Below, piece after piece: positions 19,408-27,882 of a stretch of DNA of 36,105 nt. The DNA comes from Kosmotogales bacterium. Its GTDB lineage: Bacteria; Thermotogota; Thermotogae; Petrotogales; Kosmotogaceae. Each line of letters begins with the position of its first letter. The first letter of the stretch is position 1. A program made the position numbers and the translations under genes. The stretch is taken from contig JASGMR010000013.1 of the NCBI GenBank assembly GCA_030156385.1, positions 1 through 36,105 on the forward strand. The letters are read 5' to 3'. The notes beneath the pieces are model-generated. The model saw nothing but the letters and a program-made list of their open reading frames with translations. It was not told where the DNA came from and made no database searches.

Positions 19408-20436
19408 TCAGTGAGGATACAGTTTATCTCCCACCGTCTTGAATTTATATTCGCCACATTCTTTCAGTAACAGATGTGAATCGAGATCACAATACGCGAA
19501 GGCTCCCGTTCCGGCGGCCAGTTGTACGCTTTGATTCACACCGATTGCCGATTCACTCATACATCCTATCATTAAAGATACGTTTGCGGTTCTGGATATT
19601 TCTATTATAGATAAAGCATCCGATACGCCGGATTTCATGAGTTTTATATTGATGAAATCAACACAGTCATCTTTGATCAATCTCAGGGCATCATATTTTG
19701 TCTTTATCGTTTCATCCGCACCGACCGGATATCTCGATGCATATCTGATCACTTTTAAACCATCGAAATCCGAATAATGAACAGGTTGTTCGAACACATT
19801 TATTGGAACGGATTCTCTGTACATGGCATCCGAAAAGGTTATAGCCTCTTTAACCGAATATCCCATATTCGCATCCACTATGAATCCTTCAAAATTGAAT
19901 TTTTCATTCACCGCTGTCAATCTTTCAATATCCGATTTAATATCTTCTCCGACTTTCATCTTTACATATCTAAATCCTTTTTTACTGAGATCTTCGGCTT
20001 CTTCCAACGTTTCTTCCAGTGTTCCTATTGAAATCGTTTTATCCGTAACCACATGATCTTTTTCTCCACCTAATAATTTATATACGGGGAAATTCAGATA
20101 GTTTGAAAGGGCATCCAGAACGGCGAATTGTACCCCCGCTTTCAAGCTTGGGGATGTTCTGCCGATTTTGTCGATCTGGTTGAAAATTTTTCTGTAATTC
20201 GTTACATCCATTCCTTTTATCAACTGAATTATCTGATCCCTGGAATTGTACAGAGCACTCACATTTTCACCGTTGACCCTGAATGATGATGAAGCCTCTC
20301 CCTTTCCTGTTATACCGGTATCGGTAATTAAAGTGATTTCAATGTTATCCTTTGAAGTCGATATGCTGTTTGTAATATGAAATGGTTTATAAAAATCGTA
20401 TTTTTTAATTTCAAAAAGAATATCTTTGATTTTCAT
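19408..20436 (-). CDS. Dipeptide epimerase (L-Ala-D/L-Glu type), enolase superfamily
   Basis: Enolase-superfamily enzyme of 342 residues, probably epimerising dipeptides such as L-Ala-D-Glu released from peptidoglycan. The general bases are seen as KMKVG (K-x-K motif) and NIKLMKSG. Metal ligands are in FIVDANMGY, FEQPVHYSD and VGADETIKTK. The C-terminal YCDLDSHLLL gives the DxD motif that recognises the substrate amino group in Ala-Glu epimerases, favouring this over muconate cycloisomerase. It lies 11 bases downstream of the M16 peptidase and is last in the rpsO-pnp operon. Confidence 0.88.
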   Translation of the reverse strand: MKIKDILFEIKKYDFYKPFHITNSISTSKDNIEITLITDTGITGKGEASSSFRVNGENVSALYNSRDQIIQLIKGMDVTNYRKIFNQIDKIGRTSPSLKAGVQFAVLDALSNYLNFPVYKLLGGEKDHVVTDKTISIGTLEETLEEAEDLSKKGFRYVKMKVGEDIKSDIERLTAVNEKFNFEGFIVDANMGYSVKEAITFSDAMYRESVPINVFEQPVHYSDFDGLKVIRYASRYPVGADETIKTKYDALRLIKDDCVDFINIKLMKSGVSDALSIIEISRTANVSLMIGCMSESAIGVNQSVQLAAGTGAFAYCDLDSHLLLKECGEYKFKTVGDKLYPH

Positions 20437-20447
20437 TTCTATCCTCC

Positions 20448-21725
20448 CTAAAATTCGAATGGTTCGATTTTGTCAATTTTTGTCTGTTCCGGTAACAAAT
20501 ATGTGATATTCCAGCTTTTCTTCAATGTATCTATGAGTATTTCATTCACATCATCGATTTTAATTTCATCTATGAATTTTAAAATGTGTTCAATCTGTAT
20601 CAGTCTTTCGTTTATGATAATATCATCAATTATTCTTGAAAGCGTTGGAAAAGTGCCTTCGGTGGAAATAAGAAGTTTTCCCTTCAATCTTTCTCTCCCA
20701 TAATTGAATTGTTCTTTGGTTATTCCGTTTTTTATCAGGTTATTGATTTCAGAATAAAGTTTATTTCTGACCTTTTTTAGATTTTTAGGATTTGTCAGCG
20801 CCGAAATGAAGAAGGTACCCGATTCCTTATAACTAATAAATTCGGAATCTATGTTATAAACCATTCCGAGTTTTTCTCTTATGTTGTGAAATATTATAGA
20901 ACTCATTCCGCTTCCAAAAATGATATTGAAGAGTTTAAATGCCTCAAAATTCTTTTGATTTTTCCTGCCGGGTGCCTCTACCGAAAACAGAACGTGTGCC
21001 TGCTGTAAATCCTTTTTTTTGTTTATCAGATAAACAGGCGATTTGATAATTTCCGGTGATCCCACATGAATATTTCCCGACTTTTTGTTGTAACCCGAAA
21101 TTTTTTCCTTCGTTTTTTTAATGAATTCGTCATTCACGTTTCCGGTCATACCAAAAACTAATCTGTTGGATGTGTAATAATTTCTGAAAAAATCCATGAG
21201 AGATTTTTGTTCGAATTTACTCACGGTTTCTTTGGTTCCCAGTATATTTTTTCCAAAAGAATTGGTCCACAGTTTTTCAACGGTGTTATCATATATCTGA
21301 TCGAAAGGATCGTCCTTTGAAAAGGCGATTTCTTCAGTTACGACTGTTTTTTCCAGTTCTATGTCATCTTTCATCATCATGGGATTTGATATCAGGTCAT
21401 AAAGAATATCGAAGGCCTCTTCGGCATATGTATCGGGTACTTTTGCAAAAAATACGGTGGATACCCTTCCCGTGTAAGCGTTCAGATTACCGCCCACTCT
21501 TTCAATGGGTTCCTTAATGTTGTATGCATTTCTTGTAAGCGTACCTTTGAATAGAATATGTTCTAAAAAATGTGATATACCGTTATTTACATCATCTTCA
21601 ACGGAGGACCCGACCTTAACTGCAAAAGCAAGAGAAACCGTCCGGGATTCTTTCTTCTTTTGCGCAAAATAAGTTACATTGTTATTGAGTATTTCATATG
21701 ATACTTTTTCTTCTCTGAAAATCAA
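20448..21725 (-). CDS. M16 family zinc peptidase (processing peptidase-like)
   Basis: Metallopeptidase of 425 residues. The inverted zinc motif HFLEH (in NGISHFLEHILFKGT, about residue 47) and the downstream Glu in EKTVVTEEIAF are intact, so it should be active. It has a two-lobe M16 organisation and no signal peptide. The M16 gene directly after pnp is also seen in Bacillus (mlpA), a known conserved pairing. The start is a TTG overlapping the pnp stop (TTGA); GGAGG lies 12 bases upstream within pnp. Confidence 0.9.
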   Translation of the reverse strand: MIFREEKVSYEILNNNVTYFAQKKKESRTVSLAFAVKVGSSVEDDVNNGISHFLEHILFKGTLTRNAYNIKEPIERVGGNLNAYTGRVSTVFFAKVPDTYAEEAFDILYDLISNPMMMKDDIELEKTVVTEEIAFSKDDPFDQIYDNTVEKLWTNSFGKNILGTKETVSKFEQKSLMDFFRNYYTSNRLVFGMTGNVNDEFIKKTKEKISGYNKKSGNIHVGSPEIIKSPVYLINKKKDLQQAHVLFSVEAPGRKNQKNFEAFKLFNIIFGSGMSSIIFHNIREKLGMVYNIDSEFISYKESGTFFISALTNPKNLKKVRNKLYSEINNLIKNGITKEQFNYGRERLKGKLLISTEGTFPTLSRIIDDIIINERLIQIEHILKFIDEIKIDDVNEILIDTLKKSWNITYLLPEQTKIDKIEPFEF

Positions 21726-23926
21726 GATTTTTTAGGGCCTCCATTTCTTCTTTTATAATCACGTTTATCGTTATTTCTGTTGTAAGTTCTTCTTTTATTA
21801 TTTTCATCATCGCCGTTATCTTCTACGCCGAATAGTTTCATCTGTATTCTGCCCATGTTATCTTTTCCGGTTATGACTACATCGATTTCCGAATTCAAAT
21901 CATATTTTTTCATGAATGTTTTGAAATCTTCGCCAGTCTTTGAACTGTGTATCATTCCGACGACACCGGGAGCGACATCAACGAAAAAGCCGTATTTTTC
22001 TATTCTGGAAATCTTACCAATATATTTTTTGCCGTATTCGGGGCCATTCGCGATTATGTTGACAATTTTGAGCAGCTTTTCAGCCTTTTCAGGGTTGTTT
22101 GAAATTATCTTAACCTGATTCTTTTCATCATCGATAAAAATATCTGCATCGTACTCGCTCGTGAGTTTTTTGATTACTTTCCCTCCGGAGCCGATCAATT
22201 CACCGATTTTATCATTTGGAATATCCACCAAAGTTACGACAGGGGCATATTTTCCAACGGATTCTCTCGGTTTTTCTATGGTGTCTGTCATTTTTTCCAG
22301 AATGGATAATCTCGCTTCTTTCGCTTGCTGCATAGCTTTTATCATGATTTCCTCAGTAACACCGGAGATCTTAACGTCCATTTGAAATGCCGTTATTCCG
22401 TCTTTTGTACCGGTTACTTTGAAATCCATATCTCCCATGTGGTCCTCATTTCCAAGGATGTCGGTGAGAACGACCGTTCCATCGGGTTCCTGAATTAATC
22501 CCATAGCCACTCCCGCAACGGGTTTTTTGAGTGGAACTCCTGCGGCCATTAACGACAGGGTACCGGAGCATACGGTTGCCATGGAGGATGAACCGTTAGA
22601 TTCCAGTATCTCGGAAACGATTCTCACCGTATACGGAAATTCCTCGACACTTGGCATCATGGCTTTTATAGCTCTTTCCGCAAGATGACCGTGACCTATC
22701 TCTCTTCTTCCCGGACCTCTCAGTCTCTTCACCTCGCCCGTACTGAAAGGAGGGAAGTTGTAATGTAACATAAAAGTGCTTTTTTTATCTTCAAATAACG
22801 TATCGATTATCTGCTCATCATCAGGTGTTCCCAACGTTACTATTCCCAGACTCTGTGTTTCTCCCCTGGTGAAGAGTGCCGAACCGTGAGTCCTCGGTAA
22901 AATATCGACTTCACACGTGATGGGCCTGATCTCGGTGGATTTTCTTCCGTCCATTCTTTTATCCTGTTCTATTATTCTTTTTCTCATCAATTCTTTTTCT
23001 TTGTCATGATAGAAATTCTTTATAAAAGAAAGGTTGTTGTCGAATTCTTCCTCATCGAATTTTTCCGAAGCTTCTTCCCTGTATTTTTCAATCAATTCAT
23101 CTCTGTACTCTTTTAATGCCTTGTCCTTTGCTTTTTTTCCGGGTACGTCCATGTTTTCCAGAATCTTCTCCGGGTCGATTAATTTTTCAAATCCCTCAAC
23201 GAATCCTTCGGGAGCTTCGGGTATTTCGATCTCAAATTTTTCAACGTTGAAAGACGAAATCATTTCCTTCTGAAATGATACCAGTTCTTTAATTGCATTA
23301 TGTGCAGTTTCGATCGCGTCCACCATAACTTTTTCAGATACCTCTTTTGCTTCTCCCTCTACCATTGTTACGGCATCTTTGGTACCGGCAACGACGATAT
23401 CTAGGTCACAATCTTCGAGATCTTTTTCCGAAGGAAATACGATGAATTCATCATTTTTTCTGCAGATTCTTACCCCAGCAACGATGCCCTCAAACGGTAT
23501 TCTTGAAATATTCAAAGCGAAAGAACTCCCGAAAATTCCCAAAGTGTCGGGATAACAATCGGGATCGGCAGATAATACCGTTACTATTACATTGATCTCA
23601 TTCCTCATTCCCTCAGGGAACAAAGGTCTCAAAGGTCTGTCGATCAACCTTGAAGACAGAATGGCTTCAACGGAAGGTCTGCCCTCTCTTTTATTGAATC
23701 CGCCAGGAATTTTTCCGGCCGCATAAAATTTTTCGGAATATTCAACTGTGAGTGGCATAAAGTCACCATCTATAGGATTTTCGTTACCGTCCACAGTACA
23801 TAAAATAACCGATTCGCCGTATTTTACCAAACACGAGCCACCCGCCTGCTTGGCCATCTTTCCCTGTTCAATTCTCAGTGTTTTTCCGAAAAAATCTTTT
23901 TCCCATACATTATAATTTAAACCCAT
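21722..23926 (-). CDS. pnp: Polyribonucleotide nucleotidyltransferase (PNPase)
   Basis: Phosphorolytic 3'-5' exoribonuclease of the RNA degradation machinery. The 734-residue product has two RNase PH domains (GGFNKREGRPSVEAILSSRL in the first; FTRGETQSLGIVTLGT and RREIGHGHLAERA in the second), a KH domain (IGELIGSGGKVIKKL, about residue 570) and an S1 domain (GKISRIEKYGFFVDVAPG, about 640). The acidic-then-basic tail (DNGDDENNKRR...) is variable in the family. GAGGTG precedes the ATG. It follows rpsO, the classical rpsO-pnp pair. Confidence 0.98.
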   Translation of the reverse strand: MGLNYNVWEKDFFGKTLRIEQGKMAKQAGGSCLVKYGESVILCTVDGNENPIDGDFMPLTVEYSEKFYAAGKIPGGFNKREGRPSVEAILSSRLIDRPLRPLFPEGMRNEINVIVTVLSADPDCYPDTLGIFGSSFALNISRIPFEGIVAGVRICRKNDEFIVFPSEKDLEDCDLDIVVAGTKDAVTMVEGEAKEVSEKVMVDAIETAHNAIKELVSFQKEMISSFNVEKFEIEIPEAPEGFVEGFEKLIDPEKILENMDVPGKKAKDKALKEYRDELIEKYREEASEKFDEEEFDNNLSFIKNFYHDKEKELMRKRIIEQDKRMDGRKSTEIRPITCEVDILPRTHGSALFTRGETQSLGIVTLGTPDDEQIIDTLFEDKKSTFMLHYNFPPFSTGEVKRLRGPGRREIGHGHLAERAIKAMMPSVEEFPYTVRIVSEILESNGSSSMATVCSGTLSLMAAGVPLKKPVAGVAMGLIQEPDGTVVLTDILGNEDHMGDMDFKVTGTKDGITAFQMDVKISGVTEEIMIKAMQQAKEARLSILEKMTDTIEKPRESVGKYAPVVTLVDIPNDKIGELIGSGGKVIKKLTSEYDADIFIDDEKNQVKIISNNPEKAEKLLKIVNIIANGPEYGKKYIGKISRIEKYGFFVDVAPGVVGMIHSSKTGEDFKTFMKKYDLNSEIDVVITGKDNMGRIQMKLFGVEDNGDDENNKRRTYNRNNDKRDYKRRNGGPKKS

Positions 23927-23963
23927 TTTTTACACCTCAATTTATTTCATGTTCTTTCATGCA

Positions 23964-23990
23964 TAAAAAGGGAGCGGTATCCCGCTCCCC
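23964..23990 (-). terminator. Terminator/attenuator between rpsO and pnp
   Basis: Perfect 8-bp GC-rich stem GGGAGCGG (23970-23977) with CCGCTCCC (23982-23989), four-base loop, followed on the minus strand by five T. It lies about 18 bases after rpsO. pnp has no other clear promoter in the remaining 40 bases, so part of the transcripts must read through. Confidence 0.85.
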
Positions 23991-24007
23991 TATCATACAT
24001 CATATAA

Positions 24008-24268
24008 TTATCCTCTAATCCCTAATTTCTTAATCAAGTCAAGATAAACTTCCGGTTTGTTTTTCTTAACGTATCTTAGCATTTTTCTTCTTCTTCCAAC
24101 CATCTTTAAAAGACCTCTTCTGCAATGAAAATCTTTTTTGTGGACTTTCAAGTGCTCAGTCAAATGTTTGATTCTGTGTGAAAGAATTGCTATCTGTACT
24201 TCAGTTGAACCGGTGTCCTTGTCGTTAATGTGATATTCTTGAATGATTTCCTGTTTGTCTACTTTCAT
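24008..24268 (-). CDS. rpsO: 30S ribosomal protein S15
   Basis: Small-subunit protein binding the central 16S three-way junction. The 86-residue product has [23 protein letters not shown] and [20 protein letters not shown], both standard. The ATG at 24268 has GGAGG seven bases upstream. A TTG two codons earlier lies too close to that ribosome site to be used. Confidence 0.98.
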   Translation of the reverse strand: MKVDKQEIIQEYHINDKDTGSTEVQIAILSHRIKHLTEHLKVHKKDFHCRRGLLKMVGRRRKMLRYVKKNKPEVYLDLIKKLGIRG

Positions 24269-24289
24269 GTCCAAACCTCCAAACGAATT

Positions 24290-24329
24290 CCGATTACCAA
24301 GTAAAGGTTATGCCATTACCGAGTAACGG
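24290..24329 (-). promoter_or_regulatory. rpsO 5' leader: two tandem imperfect hairpins, possible S15 autoregulation site
   Basis: Two related segments lie in tandem: CCATTACCGAGTAACGG (24313-24329) and CCGATTACCAAGTAAAGG (24290-24307), written on the plus strand. In the RNA the first folds as CCGTTAC/GTAATGG around TCG; the second has an inner TTAC/GTAA stem with a CC/GG base. The first strand of hairpin 1 can also pair with the last strand of hairpin 2, so alternative folds exist. S15 represses its own mRNA through structured leaders in several bacteria; a similar role here is inference. Confidence 0.5.
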
Positions 24330-24336
24330 TCGTTGT

Positions 24337-24365
24337 ATTTTAACTTTTTTAATAGGCAATGTCAA
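24337..24365 (-). promoter_or_regulatory. Sigma-A promoter of rpsO-pnp
   Basis: Minus-strand TTGACA (24360-24365), 17-base spacer, TAAAAT (24337-24342). The perfect -35 lies within the last codons of sdaAA. Transcription would start near 24330, immediately before the tandem hairpins. Confidence 0.8.
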
Positions 24366-25218
24366 CATCTTTAAAATCTTTAATCATTTTTTTAGCCGTT
24401 TTACTCGCTGCAATGCCTCCCTTACCGGTTTCTCTGAGCTCTTCATTGAGCGATCTGCCAACCTGTCCCATGGCGATGATAACCTCATCCACGGGAATTT
24501 TCGACTCTATTCCGGCCAGGGCCATTTCAGCCGAAGTGAAGGAAGTTGAAACGGCAAAGGCGTTTCTTTTGACACAAGGGATTTCAACATATCCTCCCAC
24601 CGGATCACAGACCAGTCCCATGATTGACTTGAGAGTCAGAGCGGGAGCGGATAAAATAGCTCTTTTATTATCCGGTGCGAATGAATAAACGATAAGCAGA
24701 GAGGCCATCGCAGCCGCAGTTCCGATTTCCGCCTGACAACCGCCAACCGCTCCGGAAATAGAGGCTTCTCTTTTGATCAGTTCTCCCAGGGCGCTGGAGA
24801 CGACGAATGAATTTTTAAGAGTCTTTTTGTCGATCTTTTTATATTTATTCAAGGAGATGAGCACTCCGGGAATAATTCCACAGGCTCCTGCCGTCGGACA
24901 TGCCACAATTCTGGCCATTGATGCGTTGCTTTCTGAAATCGTCAACGCAACTTCAACAGCGAATTTCACAGTCTCGCTCAGGAAAAGGGCGTTATGGAAT
25001 CTCATCTTCTTCGCATTATCGCCGACCCAGCCGGCCAGTGATTTATTTATTTTTTCCCTGTTGTTTATATAACTCGAAAACATTTCTTCTATGAGAAATT
25101 CACAGTATTCCTCGAACTTTTCGACAGAATTTCCCGTGGAATAATAATACCAGTTCAGAATTATATCTTTCAAAGAATTTTCATTATCGATTTTTGAGAC
25201 GAGGGTTTCGAACTTCAT
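24349..25218 (-). CDS. sdaAA: L-serine dehydratase, iron-sulfur-dependent, alpha subunit
   Basis: Catalytic subunit that deaminates L-serine to pyruvate and ammonia. The 289-residue product carries the cluster-ligand cysteines in CPTAGACGIIPGVL, GGCQAEIG and LVCDPVGGYVEIPC. The ATG at 25218 overlaps the beta-subunit stop (ATGA), which is the natural coupling; a longer frame reaching 25281 would overlap sdaAB by 67 bases and is unlikely. The end of the gene hosts the -35 of rpsO. Confidence 0.95.
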   Translation of the reverse strand: MKFETLVSKIDNENSLKDIILNWYYYSTGNSVEKFEEYCEFLIEEMFSSYINNREKINKSLAGWVGDNAKKMRFHNALFLSETVKFAVEVALTISESNASMARIVACPTAGACGIIPGVLISLNKYKKIDKKTLKNSFVVSSALGELIKREASISGAVGGCQAEIGTAAAMASLLIVYSFAPDNKRAILSAPALTLKSIMGLVCDPVGGYVEIPCVKRNAFAVSTSFTSAEMALAGIESKIPVDEVIIAMGQVGRSLNEELRETGKGGIAASKTAKKMIKDFKDVDIAY

Positions 25219-25883
25219 AAATTCACTTCCAGTTTCGGCATGAACGAAATTTCCAGAACATTTTTTAATTTTTTTATACATTCTATGACGGCCGATGAAG
25301 GTTTGTTGTCCAGTTCAATAACGCAAATAGCCGTTTTTTTGATCTTATCGGATCTGATGAGGGATAAATTACTTATGTTAACATCATTTTTTCTTAAAAT
25401 GTAGAGAATCGAAGCCAGAGCGCCCGGAACATCACGGTTCTTTATGATCAATGACGGAAAAATCCCTACGATATTCACTTTTTGATTCTGGATCATTTTA
25501 ATGATGACTGAACTTCCGCCGATCGAGCAGCCCTCCATCGAAAGGGTTTTGTTTTTGTTTTTACCGACTATTTTTACGGTGTTCGGATGTTTCCCTGGAA
25601 AATTTGTGCATATGAATCTATATTTTATACCTTTATCCTTTGCCATATCGATGGAATATATCAGCGATTCGTCGGATTCATTTATACCCATTATCCCACC
25701 AAGTAAAGCTCTGTCCGAGCCATGGCCTTTGTAGGTAGAAAACAGCTGTTCATTCAGATAAAAACAAACCTCTTCGATCTTACCGTTAAAGATATAATGA
25801 AAAGCTCTGCCCAGCTTAACCATTCCAGCAGTGTGAGAACTGGAAGGTCCTATCATGACCGGCCCTATCACATCATAAAGCAT
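25215..25883 (-). CDS. sdaAB: L-serine dehydratase, iron-sulfur-dependent, beta subunit
   Basis: Partner subunit with an N-terminal ASB domain and a C-terminal ACT domain. The 222-residue product begins with VIGPVMIGPSSSHTAGMVKLG, the diagnostic SSSHTAG motif, and has SIGGSSVII near the middle. The last 75 residues (IVGIFPSLIIKNRDVPGALASIL onward) form the ACT regulatory domain. It starts four bases after sua5 with GGAGTGAT. The split two-gene form is the one common in Firmicutes and Thermotogota. Confidence 0.95.
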   Translation of the reverse strand: MLYDVIGPVMIGPSSSHTAGMVKLGRAFHYIFNGKIEEVCFYLNEQLFSTYKGHGSDRALLGGIMGINESDESLIYSIDMAKDKGIKYRFICTNFPGKHPNTVKIVGKNKNKTLSMEGCSIGGSSVIIKMIQNQKVNIVGIFPSLIIKNRDVPGALASILYILRKNDVNISNLSLIRSDKIKKTAICVIELDNKPSSAVIECIKKLKNVLEISFMPKLEVNL

Positions 25884-25887
25884 ATCA

Positions 25888-26913
25888 TCACTCCAGAATT
25901 ACATCTGCGGCTTTTCTGAGCCTGTTCATGATTGCCAGACCAATACCTGAATTCGAAAAGCCCTGGCAGATTATTCTTCTGTATTTTTTCTCCGTATCAA
26001 AATCGAGTCTCAGAAAGGAAAAAATATTTTTTGCAATATCGTATAAATTGTCGGAGTTTCCCAATGATATTCTGTCGAAATCTTCGGGAAGCAACCGGAG
26101 CATATTATCATCGCAGAAAATGATATCACCTTCTCTGTAAATGTTCCTGACTTCATTTATGAAATCTTCCGAATCGATCAGAACTAGCTGAATGTCCGGA
26201 GAATAATGTTTGTATTTCATCCCGGGAGATAAAACCGGGCCGGAATAATCGATTTTGGCGTACACGAAATCCGGAACTTCCAGATTCGGAATTATATTTT
26301 CGATATCTTCAACCGAGATAGGTCCCGGTCTCAACAACGTTGGTGCATCACCGGATAAATCGATGATGGTAGATTCCAGACCGAAAAAACAATCTCCATC
26401 CGAAATGATGTAATCAACTCTGTTTAAAAAATCTTTTATAACGTGATTGATCCTCGTGGAACTGGGCTTTCCTGAGATATTGGCACTCGGTGCCGCAATC
26501 GGAACGCCCGAATGTTTTATTATTTTCTGAGAAATTTTATTCGAAGGAAATCTTATACCGACGGTATTTTTTCCTCCCGTCACTGTCAACGGAACGGAAG
26601 AGGATTTTTTGAAAATAAAAGTTATAGGTCCGGGCCATAATCTTGAAATTATATTTTTATATTTACGGATATCCTCTTCCATACATTCATCCGCCATTTC
26701 GAGCGAATCGACATGCACTATCAGAGGATTGTCGGAAGGTCTGCCCTTCGCTTCGAATATCCTCTTTGAGGCATTTTCATCATATGCGTTTGCTCCTATG
26801 CCATAGACGGTTTCGGTTGGAAAGATCACCAGTGCGCCGTTTCTTATATCTTCGCCTATTTTATCCAGGGTACTTTCATCAAGCTCATCTTTTTCAAAAA
26901 TTTTTGTCTTCAA
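25888..26913 (-). CDS. sua5: L-threonylcarbamoyladenylate synthase (Sua5/TsaC)
   Basis: Makes threonylcarbamoyl-AMP, the first step of tRNA t6A37 synthesis. The 341-residue product has the YrdC domain (IFPTETVYGIGANAYDENA, KGRPSDNPLIVHV, PIAAPSANISGKPS) over the first 200 residues and a C-terminal Sua5 domain after a linker, so it is the long Sua5 form. Start is TTG with AAGGTGAT just upstream. MtaB at 5518 acts on the t6A made by this pathway. The gene is followed at once by sdaAB. Confidence 0.93.
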   Translation of the reverse strand: MKTKIFEKDELDESTLDKIGEDIRNGALVIFPTETVYGIGANAYDENASKRIFEAKGRPSDNPLIVHVDSLEMADECMEEDIRKYKNIISRLWPGPITFIFKKSSSVPLTVTGGKNTVGIRFPSNKISQKIIKHSGVPIAAPSANISGKPSSTRINHVIKDFLNRVDYIISDGDCFFGLESTIIDLSGDAPTLLRPGPISVEDIENIIPNLEVPDFVYAKIDYSGPVLSPGMKYKHYSPDIQLVLIDSEDFINEVRNIYREGDIIFCDDNMLRLLPEDFDRISLGNSDNLYDIAKNIFSFLRLDFDTEKKYRRIICQGFSNSGIGLAIMNRLRKAADVILE

Positions 26914-26935
26914 ACGATCACCTTAATCAAAAAAA

Positions 26936-27667
26936 TTACACCTCATTATAATAGTCTATAAAAAAGGTTTCTAAGTTAAATTTATCTTCTAAAAGAGTTG
27001 CTAAATTTTTAACTCCGAAAGTCTCTGTGGAGTAATGACCGCAGTTTATAAAATTGATTTTCATCTCTCTGGCCACATCCCTTACATGCTCTTTGACCTC
27101 GCCTGTCAGATAAGTATCGATTTCATTTTCAAGCGAATTCATATATGCGCTGCCCCCACCGGATAACACACCGATTTTTTTGACATAATCATTATTTTTA
27201 TAATATATGAATTTATCCCGGGGAATTATTTTGCTCATTTTCTCCAGAAATTCGTCGAATGGAACTTCGGGTGAAAATTCCCCTTTGAATCCAACTTCAA
27301 AGGGAAGAAAATCATTTATTCCCAATTTTTTCATTATTGAAGCGTTGTTTCCATAGACAGGGTGAGCATCGAGCGGAAGATGATAACCTATGAGTCCGAT
27401 GTCATTTTTTATCAGTAATCCCACCCTTTTTTTCAAAAAACCTTTCAGTGAAAAAAAATCTTTTCCGAAAATACCGTGATGAACCAGCAATAAATCCGCA
27501 CCGTTCTCCAAAGCCTTTTCAGCGAATTCAAAATTGAATGATACTCCCACCGCCACCTTTTTGATATCTCTGTCACATTCAACCTGAACACCGTTATGAC
27601 AGTAATCATTGAACTCTTCGGGTTTTAAAATCGAATTCAAATATTCTTCAATTTCAAAAATTTTCAT
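26936..27667 (-). CDS. Nif3-like dinuclear metal-centre protein (DUF34)
   Basis: Conserved protein of 243 residues, similar to YqfO/YbgI. Metal-ligand motifs are visible: LLLVHHGIFGK near residue 60, GYHLPLDAHP near 95, and INCGHYSTETFGVK near the C-terminus. It lacks the middle insertion seen in YqfO. Family members form hexameric toroids with two metals per subunit. Annotation as GTP cyclohydrolase type 2 exists for some but is not secure. GAGGTGAT precedes the ATG. It is first in the nif3-sua5-sdaAB-sdaAA run. Confidence 0.9.
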   Translation of the reverse strand: MKIFEIEEYLNSILKPEEFNDYCHNGVQVECDRDIKKVAVGVSFNFEFAEKALENGADLLLVHHGIFGKDFFSLKGFLKKRVGLLIKNDIGLIGYHLPLDAHPVYGNNASIMKKLGINDFLPFEVGFKGEFSPEVPFDEFLEKMSKIIPRDKFIYYKNNDYVKKIGVLSGGGSAYMNSLENEIDTYLTGEVKEHVRDVAREMKINFINCGHYSTETFGVKNLATLLEDKFNLETFFIDYYNEV

Positions 27668-27718
27668 ATAAGATCACCTCACCTTTTATTCAATAATACA
27701 TCATATTTATCCTATAAA

Positions 27719-27749
27719 ATTATATTTAAAATATCTGTAATTTTTTCAA
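27719..27749 (-). promoter_or_regulatory. Candidate promoter for the nif3-sua5-sda run
   Basis: Minus-strand TTGAAA (27744-27749), 19-base spacer, TATAAT (27719-27724), about 50 bases before the ATG. The spacer is longer than optimal, so this is tentative. No terminator with a clear T run was found after the FGGY kinase in 27750-27882. Confidence 0.4.
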
Positions 27750-27870
27750 ATAAATTCAGTGAGCCGGAACTCGATTTCATCATCATTCATACGAACAATA
27801 ATCAGGAATAATTCGCCTGTATTAAGCCTTGAAAGTTCATATTCGATTGAATATAAAGTTTTTGATAATC
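27746..27870 (-). pseudogene. Possible coding remnant in intergenic region
   Basis: One minus-strand frame stays open for about 40 codons between two stops, with no usable start before a late internal ATG and no ribosome site. It contains the protein-like string GELFLIIVRMNDDEIEFRL. It may be the tail of a lost gene, or chance. I do not recognise it. Confidence 0.2.
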
Positions 27871-27882
27871 AGAAAGAATGAC

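Noticed and set aside
25219-25281. Longer N-terminus for sdaAA
   Set aside because: It would overlap sdaAB by 67 bases; the ATGA junction at 25218 is the usual coupled start and matches the family N-terminus.
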